A stretch of 64,000 nucleotides of DNA, from assembly GCF_003597395.2 (NCBI RefSeq), contig NC_133776.1, forward strand, positions 42,584,979 to 42,648,978, written 5' to 3'. Under the pieces are notes generated by a model, which was not told where the DNA came from, did no database searches, and saw only the letters and a program-made list of their open reading frames with translations. Origin of the DNA: Chelonoidis abingdonii (Eukaryota > Chordata > Testudines > Testudinidae). Position 1 is the first letter of the stretch, and each line of letters opens with the position of its first letter. Both the position numbers and the translations under genes were made by a program. Of the stretch, positions 1-10,285 are shown piece after piece.

Positions 1-141
1 TTGTAGTTTCCTCAGGAAATCAGTGGTGTCACGGAGATAGCTGGGAGTGCTGGTGGCATAGGGTCTGAGTAGAGAGTCCACATATCCAGACAGTCCTTCA
101 GTGAGAGTGCCAATGCCCGAGACGATGGGGCATCCAGGATT
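1..141 (-). pseudogene. Penelope-like element RT fragment, cut by window edge
   Basis: The reverse complement is open for 47 codons in one frame and resembles the reverse transcriptase of Penelope-like retroelements: an NPGCPIVSGIGTLTE stretch (family pattern NPGRPIxSGIGTLTE) followed by SYLRDTTDFL. Such RTs copy element RNA at the insertion site in the nucleus and are usually paired with a GIY-YIG endonuclease, which is not visible here. The frame runs off the left edge, and on the right homology stops at the asparagine codon (139-141), preceded by an in-frame stop on the minus strand. It is a piece of a larger element, not a gene. The absence of stops could mean a fairly young copy, but 47 codons is too short to judge. 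Confidence 0.7.
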
Positions 142-1240
142 TCATGAATTTGCATGAATTCCCTAGCTTGTAAGACAGGGATATCTCTACACCAAAGCTG
201 TTTGATTAGGATTCATTTATTAATTTTGCAAAGCATTTAGGCCAGAAAGTATCATAAAGCGCATAACATTATCATATTGACACCACCAGCCATTAAGAAA
301 TCATGAGTTAGCATCTTCCTCACCCAAAACTGAAATTTTTAAAATAAATGTTTGGTTCTCTTCCTATTTGCTTTCCGTATTCTTTGCAAATGGAAGTTTG
401 CAATGCAGACTCACTGAAATTTTACAGATGATGTTCAGTTGTCTTTATTAAATTTATTTTACCATCGAAGCCATTAGGCATAAATCTTAAATTCACTTTA
501 TTATTCTTATGGCACTATCACAGAATCAGAACAATGACCCAGAGCATCCACATCTACCTGTTTTAAATATTGATAGTCAAGGTTATTCTCAACTATGTAT
601 GTATGTGCTTGGGTCATCTTTTGTAATCAAATTTTGTACATACTGAATTCAAAACAAGTTTCTCAAACTCAAATTACCAAAAAAAACAAAAAGGGTTTTG
701 TCCATGCAATTCAAATCTTTCTATGTAGGGCAACCCAGAGTCATCTTGGAAAGGATTCATTCCAAACAGAACCAACACATGTTCCAGGAAATTGAAATAA
801 CTGATTCTTTCTTAAATTGAGACATCAAATCCATCTCTTGGCATTTTTACTGCACTCATATTATTCAACTCTCATCTTAAATAACTAATCCATTTAATGA
901 AAGATTAGGCATAGAGTCCAGTATTATAGTCCAGATCCAGTAACGTAGGTATTTTATATATTTTAACAAATTAAAGCAATTTAAGTAAGAGCTGTATATA
1001 GCTGACCCACGGTTCATATAAAACGTCATTAAAATCTGAGGATCACACACTAACCACACTCAAAGCAGAAGAAAAACTTCTCAACTCGTAGATCCCTATG
1101 CCTCACTGTAAAAGGATGTGCCTGCCCTGTAGCACCACCTTCTGGCCAAGTATGGCTCTGCTACGGCCTGCCTCAGTTTCCCCTTTAAGTGGGCCAGTAA
1201 TGGGTTCATTTTAATAGATCAGGCAAGGAGAAGACTGACT
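142..1240. other. No gene or recognised repeat
   Basis: AT-rich non-coding DNA. Short open frames here (60-66 codons) show no family resemblance. Around 1110-1200 a GC-richer stretch containing CCTCAGTTTCCCC looks like part of a reptile LTR or MITE, but I cannot name it. Confidence 0.5.
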
Positions 1241-1350
1241 GACTTTGAGAACCATTGGTATAGATAATGTATATTGTTAGTAGGATATATATTTGTATGT
1301 TAGCCAGCATACATTAGTCAACAGTTCCAAATAGCTGTCTTATTAACTAT
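1241..1350 (+). repeat. Diverged duplicate (copy A) of a hAT-flank junction
   Basis: About 110 bp match positions 3488-3598 at roughly 90% identity by eye. The first 17 bases (GACTTTGAGAACCATTG) equal the right terminus of the hAT MITE at 3173-3504. The rest, including TTAGCCAGCAT and AACAGTTCCAAATAGCTGT, is single-copy-looking flank. The piece therefore holds a MITE terminus plus the same flank, without the rest of the MITE. Confidence 0.75.
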
Positions 1351-3172
1351 CAACTAATTAACATAAGTGTCTCCCCAATCCTCAGGGGGCTAAGCTAGAG
1401 ACCACCATCACTTGCTAGTTGTCCTGGTCCCCACCCACCCAACTTCCTCCTCCAATTTAAATAGGGAAGCCCTCCAGTAGAACGGGGAGCCACCTGGATG
1501 ATATACAGGTGGTTCTGATTGCACCTCCTGGAAACGTAGCACACTAATCACATCATCATCTTTTACTTCACAACTGGATAAAATTCCCCTGCATTAACTG
1601 TTTGTGCCTCACACTTGTATGTAAAAAAGAGACAGCTAAATTTTGTGGTGAGTTTGAATGGACTAGCTCTTACCTGCTTTAGGGAATAATCCCTTGCTAG
1701 TAGAAGAAAGAGCAAGATGATCCTATAGGTGTCTTCTGTCTCTTTGTTCATGGACTTTCTGGAGGTTTGCAAACTGGGGAGGAGGAGTGTGCAAGAAGCC
1801 TCCCCAGCTTGTAAGGCCCATGCAAGATCCAGCTACATCTGCAAACCCTGTACTCTCAAAAATGCCATGACTGCTCCCTCGCCAGTCTGCAGTGGCAAGA
1901 GGCAGTCCTGACTGGGCACAGGGGAGCAAATTGTATCCCAAGAAGGAGTGGAGTGGTGAGTGCAAAGTAGCTCTGAAAGATATTGTGCCTCCTCCTATTT
2001 CCCATCATAGAACTGTGGTATGAGTAGGCATGTTATATTATTCTGAAGTCCTGGGATTTTTATTTTTTAAAAGGCAACTGATTTGTTCAGGAGCTTCATT
2101 CAGCTCCTAAGTACTACAACTACTGGAGCTGTATTTGCAGCTCCCCCCCAAAAATCTTCATTAAGGTTAAGATAGGAAGTGTGTTTCAGGCTCACATACA
2201 GAGCCAACATTATACTTCCTTTACAAATATTCTGCACCTTTTCAAATAACCTGAAGATTAAAATGCCTGGAAATTGTCATCTTCCCCACTGCTCTGTAAT
2301 GCTTCATCCCTCACTATCACCTAGCTGATTTATACTGCCTGCCCAAATTCAGCTACAAAAATATTCTCTAAGCTCAAAACAATATAAGGCTTTTGGGAAA
2401 GGATTCCTTGAATAGCAAATGGAATTCTAGACCCCCTCTAGTAATCTGCAGTTTGGCACTTGGCATGTATTTTTGGCAAATTTTAGGAACGTGGTTAATT
2501 TGCATAGCCAGTGTATTTTGTTTTTGTTCTCTATACAACAGTAAGAACATGAGGAAATGTCATCGATATAGTGGGGTTCTGTTGATAAATTGTATAGTTA
2601 ATTGTTTGACCACACTTTGGTTTTTTATGCAATATACTCAAGAGACCAAATAACCAATGTCAGTTAGGTTTATTAATAGGGTACAGGAAAAAAGGTTCAA
2701 TATAATACCAATCTCTAAGGAGCCATCCCATGAAGCAATGTTACATTAACCTTATGCAGAATGTGTGCTCCCTCAAGTTACGCATTTCAGTTGGTATTAT
2801 TTATATGATGATTTTAGAAGTTACTCGTCTCTTTACACGTCCCTAAAATCCAATCCATCAGTTTGTTCCAGTTCATTAACTAGTGCTCTGTTCCTTCCTT
2901 GTCTTTGTTTTAGATACTAGCACTGCAGGTACTGGTCCATGCAATGCTAGTATCACTACCTTGTAGAGAGACATAGAGCAAACATATCTTGATTTTGACA
3001 AGTTTCCTATTTGCGTATCCCAATACTTACTTCAGCAAATGCAGAGAGTTGCGGGATATTGAGCATAAGTGAACAGGATTATGGTCAATTTGGCTATATC
3101 ACTGTTACGATTTTTGTGCTTAATGTTAGTGGTTCTCAGTGCACGCTAATATTATATATATGTTGTGTAGAT
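1351..3172. other. No gene or recognised repeat
   Basis: Non-coding. The longest open frame (2393-2653, plus) is hydrophobic, AT-biased and matches nothing I know. The last 8 bases (3165-3172, GTGTAGAT) are the left TSD of the following MITE. Confidence 0.5.
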
Positions 3173-3504
3173 CAGCGGTTCTGAAAGCTGGTCTGCTGCT
3201 TGTTCAGGGAAAGCCCCTGGCGTGCCGGGCCGGTTTGCTTACCTGCCAGATCCGCAGGTTCGGCCAATTGCGGCTTCCACTGGCTGCAGTTTGCCACTCC
3301 AGACCAATGGGAGCTGCGGGAAGGGCAGCCAGCATATCCCTTGGCCTGCACTGCTTCCCGCAGCCCCCATCAGCCTGGAGCAGCGAACCATGGCCAGTGG
3401 GAGCTGCGATCGACCGAACCTGCAGACGCGGCAGGTAAACAAACTTGCCCGGCCCGCCAGGGGCTTTCCCTGAACAAGTTGCGGACCGACTTTGAGAACC
3501 ATTG
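3173..3504. mobile_element. Palindromic hAT MITE with perfect 8-bp TSD
   Basis: Begins CAGCGGTTCT and ends AGAACCATTG. The two halves are reverse complements over most of the 332 bp; the inner arms share CTTGTTCAGGGAAAGCCCCT, near 3199 and inverted near 3459. It is flanked by GTGTAGAT on both sides (3165-3172 and 3505-3512). An 8-bp TSD and CAG-type termini are hallmarks of hAT transposons. No transposase is encoded, so movement depended on an autonomous relative. Overlapping open frames on both strands (for example 3204-3557) are by-products of the GC-rich palindrome. Confidence 0.9.
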
Positions 3505-3598
3505 GTGTAGATTATGTATATTATTAGTAGGGTATATATTTGTATGTTAGCCAGCATATATTAGTCAACAGTTCCAAATAGCTGTGTTTATTAAGTAT
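3488..3598 (+). repeat. Copy B of the hAT-flank junction duplication
   Basis: Partner of 1241-1350. It covers the last 17 bp of the hAT MITE, its right TSD (GTGTAGAT; copy A has GTATAGAT) and about 85 bp of flank ending AGCTGTGTTTATTAAGTAT. Confidence 0.75.
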
Positions 3599-3689
3599 AT
3601 ACAAGCATAAAAGTCATAGCTATGTATGTATGCTGTTTCTCTGTCAGGATTCAGTGGCTTCTGCAATAGAACACAGGGAGGTCCCATCC

Positions 3690-3763
3690 GACGAAGTGGT
3701 TATTCACCCACGAAAGCTCATGCTCCAATATGTTTGTTAGTCTATAAGGTGCCACAGAACTCT
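3690..3763 (+). repeat. Interspersed-repeat tail (probably Penelope-like)
   Basis: Contains CCATCCGACGAAGTGG, CACGAAAGCTCATGCTC and TTTGTTAGTCTATAAGGTGCC, the widespread vertebrate repeat usually reading GATGAAGTG...CACGAAAGC...GTTAGTCTCTAAGGTGCCAC. I associate it with Penelope-like elements, but the family name is from memory. It is a short, diverged fragment without coding capacity. Confidence 0.6.
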
Positions 3764-4690
3764 TTGCCATTTGTAAAGAAAGTATAGCTGTCTACAGCGT
3801 TAGTTAGACTTCAAATGGAACATGTTCCACTGTAAATTACATAGGTGGATATGCTTCAAAGCACTGAAATGACTCATCTTAGATGCACCTACCAAAGTAC
3901 CAGAGCTCTCTTTATGGCTGTCAATGTTCCCTGCCACAAAAGCCTCACCTTTCCATTGCTATGTTCACTATATGGTTATGCCACTTTCTTCTGTACATTG
4001 AAACAGTTGGTTTAAAGACATTTTTGGCTGAGGCTCTTGAGGTGCTCATTCCCATTGATTTCAGTTAGAGGTGGGTGCTTATCCCAGTGCAAGCAGTACA
4101 TCGTACCATGCAGGGTTAGGCCCTTTGAGATGCCTATCTGAGTGCATCCTTCAAGATTTGTGTCAATGCGAGGAGAAAAAATTGTGTATTAATCTTACTT
4201 GGCCTACTTTTGTAAGAATTATGCCTACAGCAAGGATGCATGGCTTAGAAAGAAAAGATTTAAAGTGTGCTAACATTCCCTAATCCTGCTTTATCTGCTC
4301 TTTCCCTGACATATTCTAGGCCCTCATTGTTTTTCAGTCAAACTCTTCCCCTGACTATTAGTCATTGTCATCCGTCAAGGCACTGAAACCATGCCATGTG
4401 ATTTGTGATGAATTGGAACTAAGACAGCTCAGGTGAATACCACATATCAGCTACTTCCAGGAAACTATGACACTAATCTAAAGGATTAGAATTCTCCCAG
4501 AAATGAGTTAAGTAACATTTATTCAGTAATTAAACAGAAATTAAAGCTTATTCCCCAAACATTCTGCAAGCAGAGACAGAGGCTGAATTCAGTAAATTCT
4601 TGTCAGGACAGATTAAGAACAAATAGCTTTAGTCTTCACCATTTTGTTTCTAGATGTGGGGGCTATTTAAAACTACTTATACACCCTACC
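3764..4690. other. No gene or recognised repeat
   Basis: Non-coding. Open frames at 3883-4068 and 4071-4283 have no recognisable family features. Confidence 0.45.
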
Positions 4691-4916
4691 CGCCTCCCAA
4701 TCATAGCAGTATCTGAGCACCTCACAAACCTTGTGAAGTAAGGAAATGCTGTTGACCATTTTACAAACACGTAATATTTTACAGACAGTGAAACTGAGGC
4801 ACAGGTTAAGTGACTAGCCCATGGTCACACCAGAAGTCTCTGGAAATGAACGCTGGCCTCTTGAGTCCCAGGTTAGGACCCTAACCATGAGAGTATCCTT
4901 CCTCTTTAGCTAGCCT
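4691..4916 (+). repeat. MIR-type SINE
   Basis: Contains GTGAAACTGAGGCACAGGTT, AAGTGACTAGCCCATGGTCA and a degenerate GAACGCTGGCCTC tail, which follow the MIR CORE-SINE consensus in order. MIRs are ancient amniote tRNA-derived SINEs. The tRNA-like head is not clear here. Confidence 0.8.
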
Positions 4917-7900
4917 ACTCCATGAACGTGAGCTTTTCCTTCTATTTGCTATCACTATTACACCCAGAAAGCAGCATGTGGAATTTTAAAAAAATGCCTG
5001 GTTAAATATCAAGAAATCATCTAAATTATTTTAGTGGATTAAATGATGGCATTTGATCTGGAAAATGCAGAGGATGTTCTCCTTTGGCATGCTTACAGCT
5101 TTGCAATCGGAGTGACTGAATTTCATTTGATCCTAAACTAAGTTTAAAAAAAGACAAAGTTAATGCTGCCCAAGAAGCAACTGAATCAGTTTCCACTACA
5201 AAGAACTGGGTAGCTCAAGGGACAGGCAGGTCACTGAACTGAATTCTACTCATGTCAGGAGTTTGGGCAGTTTGGTTAGATTTACTGGTGGCCTCAGTCT
5301 ATGTCTTTAGAGGATTAGGGTCCACATGATCAGCCCCAACATCACAAATGGTATTACTCCATGTGCTTGTTAACAGTATCAACTGAGTCTCCTTGGGTAT
5401 GGACACTGAACCTCACTAGTAGAAGTGAACATTCCGTTGTCAAGGTTTAACCATATTAGTGCAGTAGAGTGTAGAGGCATGCACTGCTACGCCCATGATG
5501 CAGAGGACCCATTCTAGAGCTTGAATCTACCACTCTTGCTTAGCATTCAGAAATTGCACAGGTGGCAGAATCAGCCGTCAGCTTATCACACTGTTAGTCT
5601 TGCAGTTTCCACAAAGACTTTAAAAGTCACTTAAAAAAATCAGATTATGACACATGAAGAGTGTGTGCAGAAGAAAGACATTAGCCTGACTATTGTGCTG
5701 ACAATGATACACGGTTGGCCTACTAGCTTTGGGTGAAAACGTTTAACTCTCAAGGCAGCAAATAAAAAGCTATGGAGTCATAACCAGTGCCTCCATAGTA
5801 AGGTTTCAGTTACATTTGTATGTGCAGCAGAAATTCAACTTCTGCTTTGCAAAAAATTCAGTGTGTCCTCCTGAAACTTACAGCACTTACTCATTGAATA
5901 CAGAATGAGTTTTCTAGAAATTTACAAGTAAATCAGTTAGTTTATGAGTTTACATTTATTAGAAACCTGTTACCTTTAAGAAATTCAGGATTTGTGTCAA
6001 CCTTTTCTTGGTCTCAGATGAGTTGAAGGTAATGCACAGGTTAGGCACCCAAAGAACCTTAACTCTGCCATGTAGTGACAAAAGTCAAAAAATAAGATAA
6101 TACCTAATGTCCTTAAGAATCAACTTAATCCGATCTGGGACCAGAGATATTAAAATCCTTTCATCATGATCATTTGGTTATTGCATGATGTCACGATAGG
6201 GTAGAGTGAAGGGTGCTCTAACTTTGTATTCCCAACCTCAAGAAGTTTGTAATAAACTCTGAACTTCCTAAGCTTATAATGCTTCGTTCAAGGATAATTA
6301 CAACATCCCTGTAATGTTTACCCTTAAATTACTGATATGTACTCGATCACAACTCTGTATAAATCTAATCTTATTTGGGAATAAATATTGAAACTCACTG
6401 AATAATGGCAACATTCTCATACCATCAGTAAGTGAAGGAAAATACTGAACTTCTTTGTTTCTCATGAGAAAGCAAAAAAATTAGAGATGAATATTTTAAA
6501 TATAAAACTGAAAAAAGAGTATATGTACAGCCAGGAGAGGGGATGCATATCTCCACGTCTCTCACTCTATCAGCTACAAGACTGAGCACTGGGAAGGTAG
6601 CATAACCAGTTCCAAGAGGAGGAAGAGCTTTGCACTTCCGCTAGAGTGATCACCCTCTGACCTAATTACATGATTTGCATTGACAGGCTTCTAGGGAAAG
6701 CCTTGTTGTGTTATCCCGGCTGAAAAGTGAAAGCACAGTGCAGGCTTCCTTGAGGGAGAAAAGTGGAAAATGCCTACCAGAAAGCTGGCATGTTTGGTTT
6801 TTTGGTTTTTTTAAAATGCAGGCACAGTAAGTGGGGTAAATATCCAGGGAAATGTCCCCAGCCTCATAAAAAATAAGTGATCCATTTTCTGACTCATCAC
6901 TTAGGATGGCAACAGTACATGCAGGCCTACACATTTGTCCATGGTAAAGGCTAGTAAAGGGTCAACAATAGAGTTTTCCTGGAGAATAAAGGGATACACT
7001 GAAGTGGAACATGAAGAGTGTTGAATAAAAAGCAAAGTGTGGGTAAGAACATAATGAACAGCTGGGCAGCAGAGCAATGTGGGTGATCAAAAACGTAATT
7101 ATGGCAAATGCCAGAGTGTGCAGTGTTACCAGTTCCAAGCATTCAAAAAAAAAAGAAAGAAAGAAAACTCCAAGAGTCAGCCCCATTCCCTTCTCCCCAC
7201 CCCACACCCCTCCTGCCAAGTCATAACATTTAAAAAAGAGAGGTTTTTTTTCATTTGGTTTCTGGTTTCTAAGCATGGAGGGGAAGGGAGGGAAAGGAGG
7301 TTTATGTTTTCCGGCTTTTCTCTACCACCATGGGTCTAGAAGCTTACTATTTTAAAAGTGAAAGCCAAGATTCTCAAGCAATCACATGACTCCAGAAAGG
7401 GCTAGAAGGAAAAGAAAAAACAGCTCATAACAATCATGATAAAATCATGTGTTGGCACCACAGTACAATGGAGCACAACATTACCTCCCAGAAAAAAACG
7501 GCCTGAAACAAGCCTTTTTCCCCAGGTGCCTTAAATAACCATCCCTATAAATGTTAAGCAGAACATGAGAAATGAAGTGCCAGTGAAGTTCCTTAAAGAG
7601 GCTCTGGGTCAGCAATTTAGCAAGGTACAGGCATGTAGACAGTGCAGTTCCCTCTCCTACTCCTATTGTAATGCATTTACATTGAATAGCAGCTAGCCTT
7701 ATCCTGATGCACGTGTCTGGAACTTTCCCTACCCTTTAGCAGTCTGAGTAAAGGTAACTATAGTTAATCCTTGTCCTTCAGCATCCTCAAAAGGTCCAAG
7801 ACACGACAAAGAGCAAGAAGGCAACAGGCCCGTGGCCCAGAGCTCAATATAAACTACAGTTGGGGTTGGGTGCACCTCAGGGAGCAAACTACATAGTTCC

Positions 7901-8631
7901 ATGTTAACTATGGAGGTCAGGCATAGTATGTCAGTCTCCTCCAGCGTTCTGCACTGCTGCTGACTAGGGCCAGGAACGATCATAGTCCAGTAGCCAAACG
8001 CAAGTTTGTGGCGGTATCTTGTTTTGGTGTCCATGCAATGTTTTCTTGTGGATTCTGAATTTTGAGACACAACGTTCAAAGAAACTGGCTGATGACATCT
8101 TGTCGCTGTTGAGCATTTTGAAATATGAGCACTTAATACAATCCCCCTCCTGATTCACTAGCCAGGTGACAGTGAAACCACTTTCATTGAAATCCATTTT
8201 TTAATAAAAACTTACAACTAATATTCTGTTATGGAACATAATTATCTAGGAGGTACATATGCTATGTCTGTATCAGTGTCTGTATTAGCAATATACCTTG
8301 CTATTGCCCAGCCCTCGAAACAAGGCACAAGGCATATTCTTATATTCGCAAAGCAGGCACACTTAAATTCTTACATATTCACTCATGAGAGTTAATTTTC
8401 AAATATTGGACAATTACAGACACAAAGAGATTATAAACCAAACACACAATCACCTGTTTTCTTTATTCACCTTTTGTTTTCTTTTATGCCTCTCATTGTT
8501 TAGTTTCCATGCTAGCTACCACTACCTAATTGCACCACCTAGTAGGTCTGTTCATAGTACTCTTCACTTGGTATGTTTTATCTTTTAAAAAAATTTGGTT
8601 AGACTAATATGTAGCAGCCGTTTTAGACTGT
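4917..8631. other. Gene-free stretch, no clear repeat
   Basis: About 3.7 kb of AT-rich sequence with no coding similarity. An A-rich (AAAG)n tract lies at 7144-7167. Open frames of 90-116 codons (6662-6934, 6962-7276, 7729-8079, all minus) are low-complexity or show no domain. I see no terminal repeats here. Confidence 0.45.
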
Positions 8632-8702
8632 ATCCACAAAAAGAACAGGAGTACTTGTGGCACCTTAGAGACTAACAAATGTATTTGAGCATAAGTCAAA
8701 TA
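8632..8702 (-). repeat. Interspersed-repeat tail (probably Penelope-like), inverted
   Basis: Reads CACAAAAAGAACAGGAGTAC then TTGTGGCACCTTAGAGACTA, the reverse complement of the GTTAGTCTCTAAGGTGCCACAAG repeat also present at 3690-3763. Confidence 0.7.
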
Positions 8703-9019
8703 GGATTGTGGCAGAGAAGCTCTTAAGAATCTAGAGCCGTGTAGCAATCCCTCTTAGACCCCCCCCCCAGGCACCCCAGTGGCAAAAGTAAACACTGCCA
8801 AGGGTAGAGTGGTACCCCAGCAGTCAATGTAGAATGTAGCCATCCCACCCGGTTCTCTGACAACAGCAAGGATAGTAAAGACACTGACAGTGACAAAAAA
8901 GCATGCACAGGTTGGTCCAACAAAGGTACTTCACACTAACCTTGTCTATTCCTGAGCAACAGGTCTACAAGCAAGTTCACAAGAGGCTGAGGTCAAGAAT
9001 ATTTTATTCACTGACTCTG
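8703..9019. other. No gene recognised
   Basis: Contains a poly-C run (8760-8769) and no clear repeat. The upstream part of the 9.0 kb relic may extend into it, but I cannot support that. Confidence 0.4.
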
Positions 9020-9782
9020 GTGACCTGAGGATTGCCCAGGCTAAGTCTGACCTAAATAAGTAGCTGCAGACAGACGTATCAACTATACATACATCACAAG
9101 AAGTCTCTGCACAGTTATTGATGGTTCTACAGTTCTTTGGATAGTTCTCTATCCATCAAATGGTACCATGAAGGACTTTGTGCCCAGTTTTATAGTCTAT
9201 ACCAAACATAAGCTAGCAGCGGGTAACGTATACCCTCTCTTTGACAGATACAAAGAGACTTCAGCCGTAACAATGACAGAAGATCTAGCAGGGCTAAGGA
9301 AGCAAGCAGAGTGCATCAGTTGAATACAAGTACACGGCTACCTCCACAGAAAGTCATTTTGATAGTTACTCAAAGAAACAGTTGATTGACATTACTTGTA
9401 TGGCACTCATTCAAGATAAGAAGTTTCACTAACATGTAGTAGCACAAACTAGTCACCACAGGCAGAGACAAAACCCCAGTTGAAATAAAGCCAGGAAGTA
9501 TGGTGATCAACAGACAAGATATGGCCACATCACATGAAGAAGCCAACAACATCCTTGTACAACAAATGGTGACGGCTGCAAAAGAGAAACCATGTGGAAT
9601 ATCACTATTATCAGAGGAATGATGTCTTTGTCTTATTTTTGCACCATTACCTTCAACAGAGTCTAATATCTTTAGTGGTTATGGAACCTCCAGTCCAAGA
9701 GAAAGCTGTAATAAACATCCGTGCTGCTGCAGAGAAGCACGGAAACATTGTACCAGGATTGTCAGTTGCCCGTGCATTCTAA
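9020..9782 (+). pseudogene. Broken copy of an uncharacterised multi-copy protein family
   Basis: Translating the plus strand across several frameshifts and stops gives, in order: AKSDLNK and LQTDVS; YPSNGTMKDFV; VYPLFDRYKETSAVTMTEDL; LPPQKVILIVT; KKQLIDITCMALI; HKLVTTGRDKTPVEI; MATSHEEANNILVQQMV; and, from 9624, NDVFVLFLHHYLQQSL then GNIVPGLSVARAF. I recognise this order from uncharacterised, repeated predicted proteins of fish, cnidarians and reptiles, which read FDRY...LVVTG...THEEAD...DDTDVFVLLLHHYL and then a GCDT motif. I do not know the function. The acidic DDTDVFVLL signature recalls PIN/FEN-type nuclease cores, which is inference only. Here the DDTD is eroded to ND, the C-terminal GCDT part is missing, and there are at least three frame breaks, so this copy is dead. 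A transposon cargo or a retrocopy is possible. Confidence 0.65.
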
Positions 9783-10285
9783 GGCCTGGTCTACCCTGCA
9801 GGGGGAAGAAATATATTACACAATACCTAAATAATCTGTGGCATTCAAGACTTAAATGGGGCAAAGAACTTAGTAGGAATCAAGAGAATTTGACATTTAT
9901 GTGAGTAATGAGAACTTCAGAACAGAAACAAGTAGAATTTTTAAAAAAAAACCGTAAAAAGGCTATCAATCCTCACACTTCAGAGAATGAACCAGCTAGT
10001 CTCTCACTAGTGGGATTAGAAAGACACTTCACCCAGTCAGCTACAATAAAGGGTTTTACATCTATGTAACATATGCTGCTGTCTCAGTTTCCCCTTGTTG
10101 GCTGACAGCTTAGCCATCTTGCTTAATGAAAACTTCACCTCTTAAGGCAATGGTAATCCAAACAAGAGTCCAAATGAGAGACCAGAACAGTCACAAAATC
10201 TTTCACTTTCTCCAGATCACAACCCTTCCCCATGGATCTGTCAGTTCTCACATTTCTCCCCTGTCCAGTAATAATAATGGCCCCT
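9783..10285. other. No gene recognised
   Basis: Non-coding. It starts with AAGGCCTGGTCTACCCTGCA, which resembles the terminus of a reptile MITE whose other end I cannot find. Confidence 0.4.

Noticed and set aside
2393..2653. 86-codon hydrophobic frame as a small membrane protein
   Set aside because: Low-complexity hydrophobic residues from AT-rich DNA; no related sequence known to me and no regulatory context.
3204..3557. Overlapping 83-117 codon frames on both strands
   Set aside because: They result from the palindromic GC-rich hAT MITE and mirror each other.
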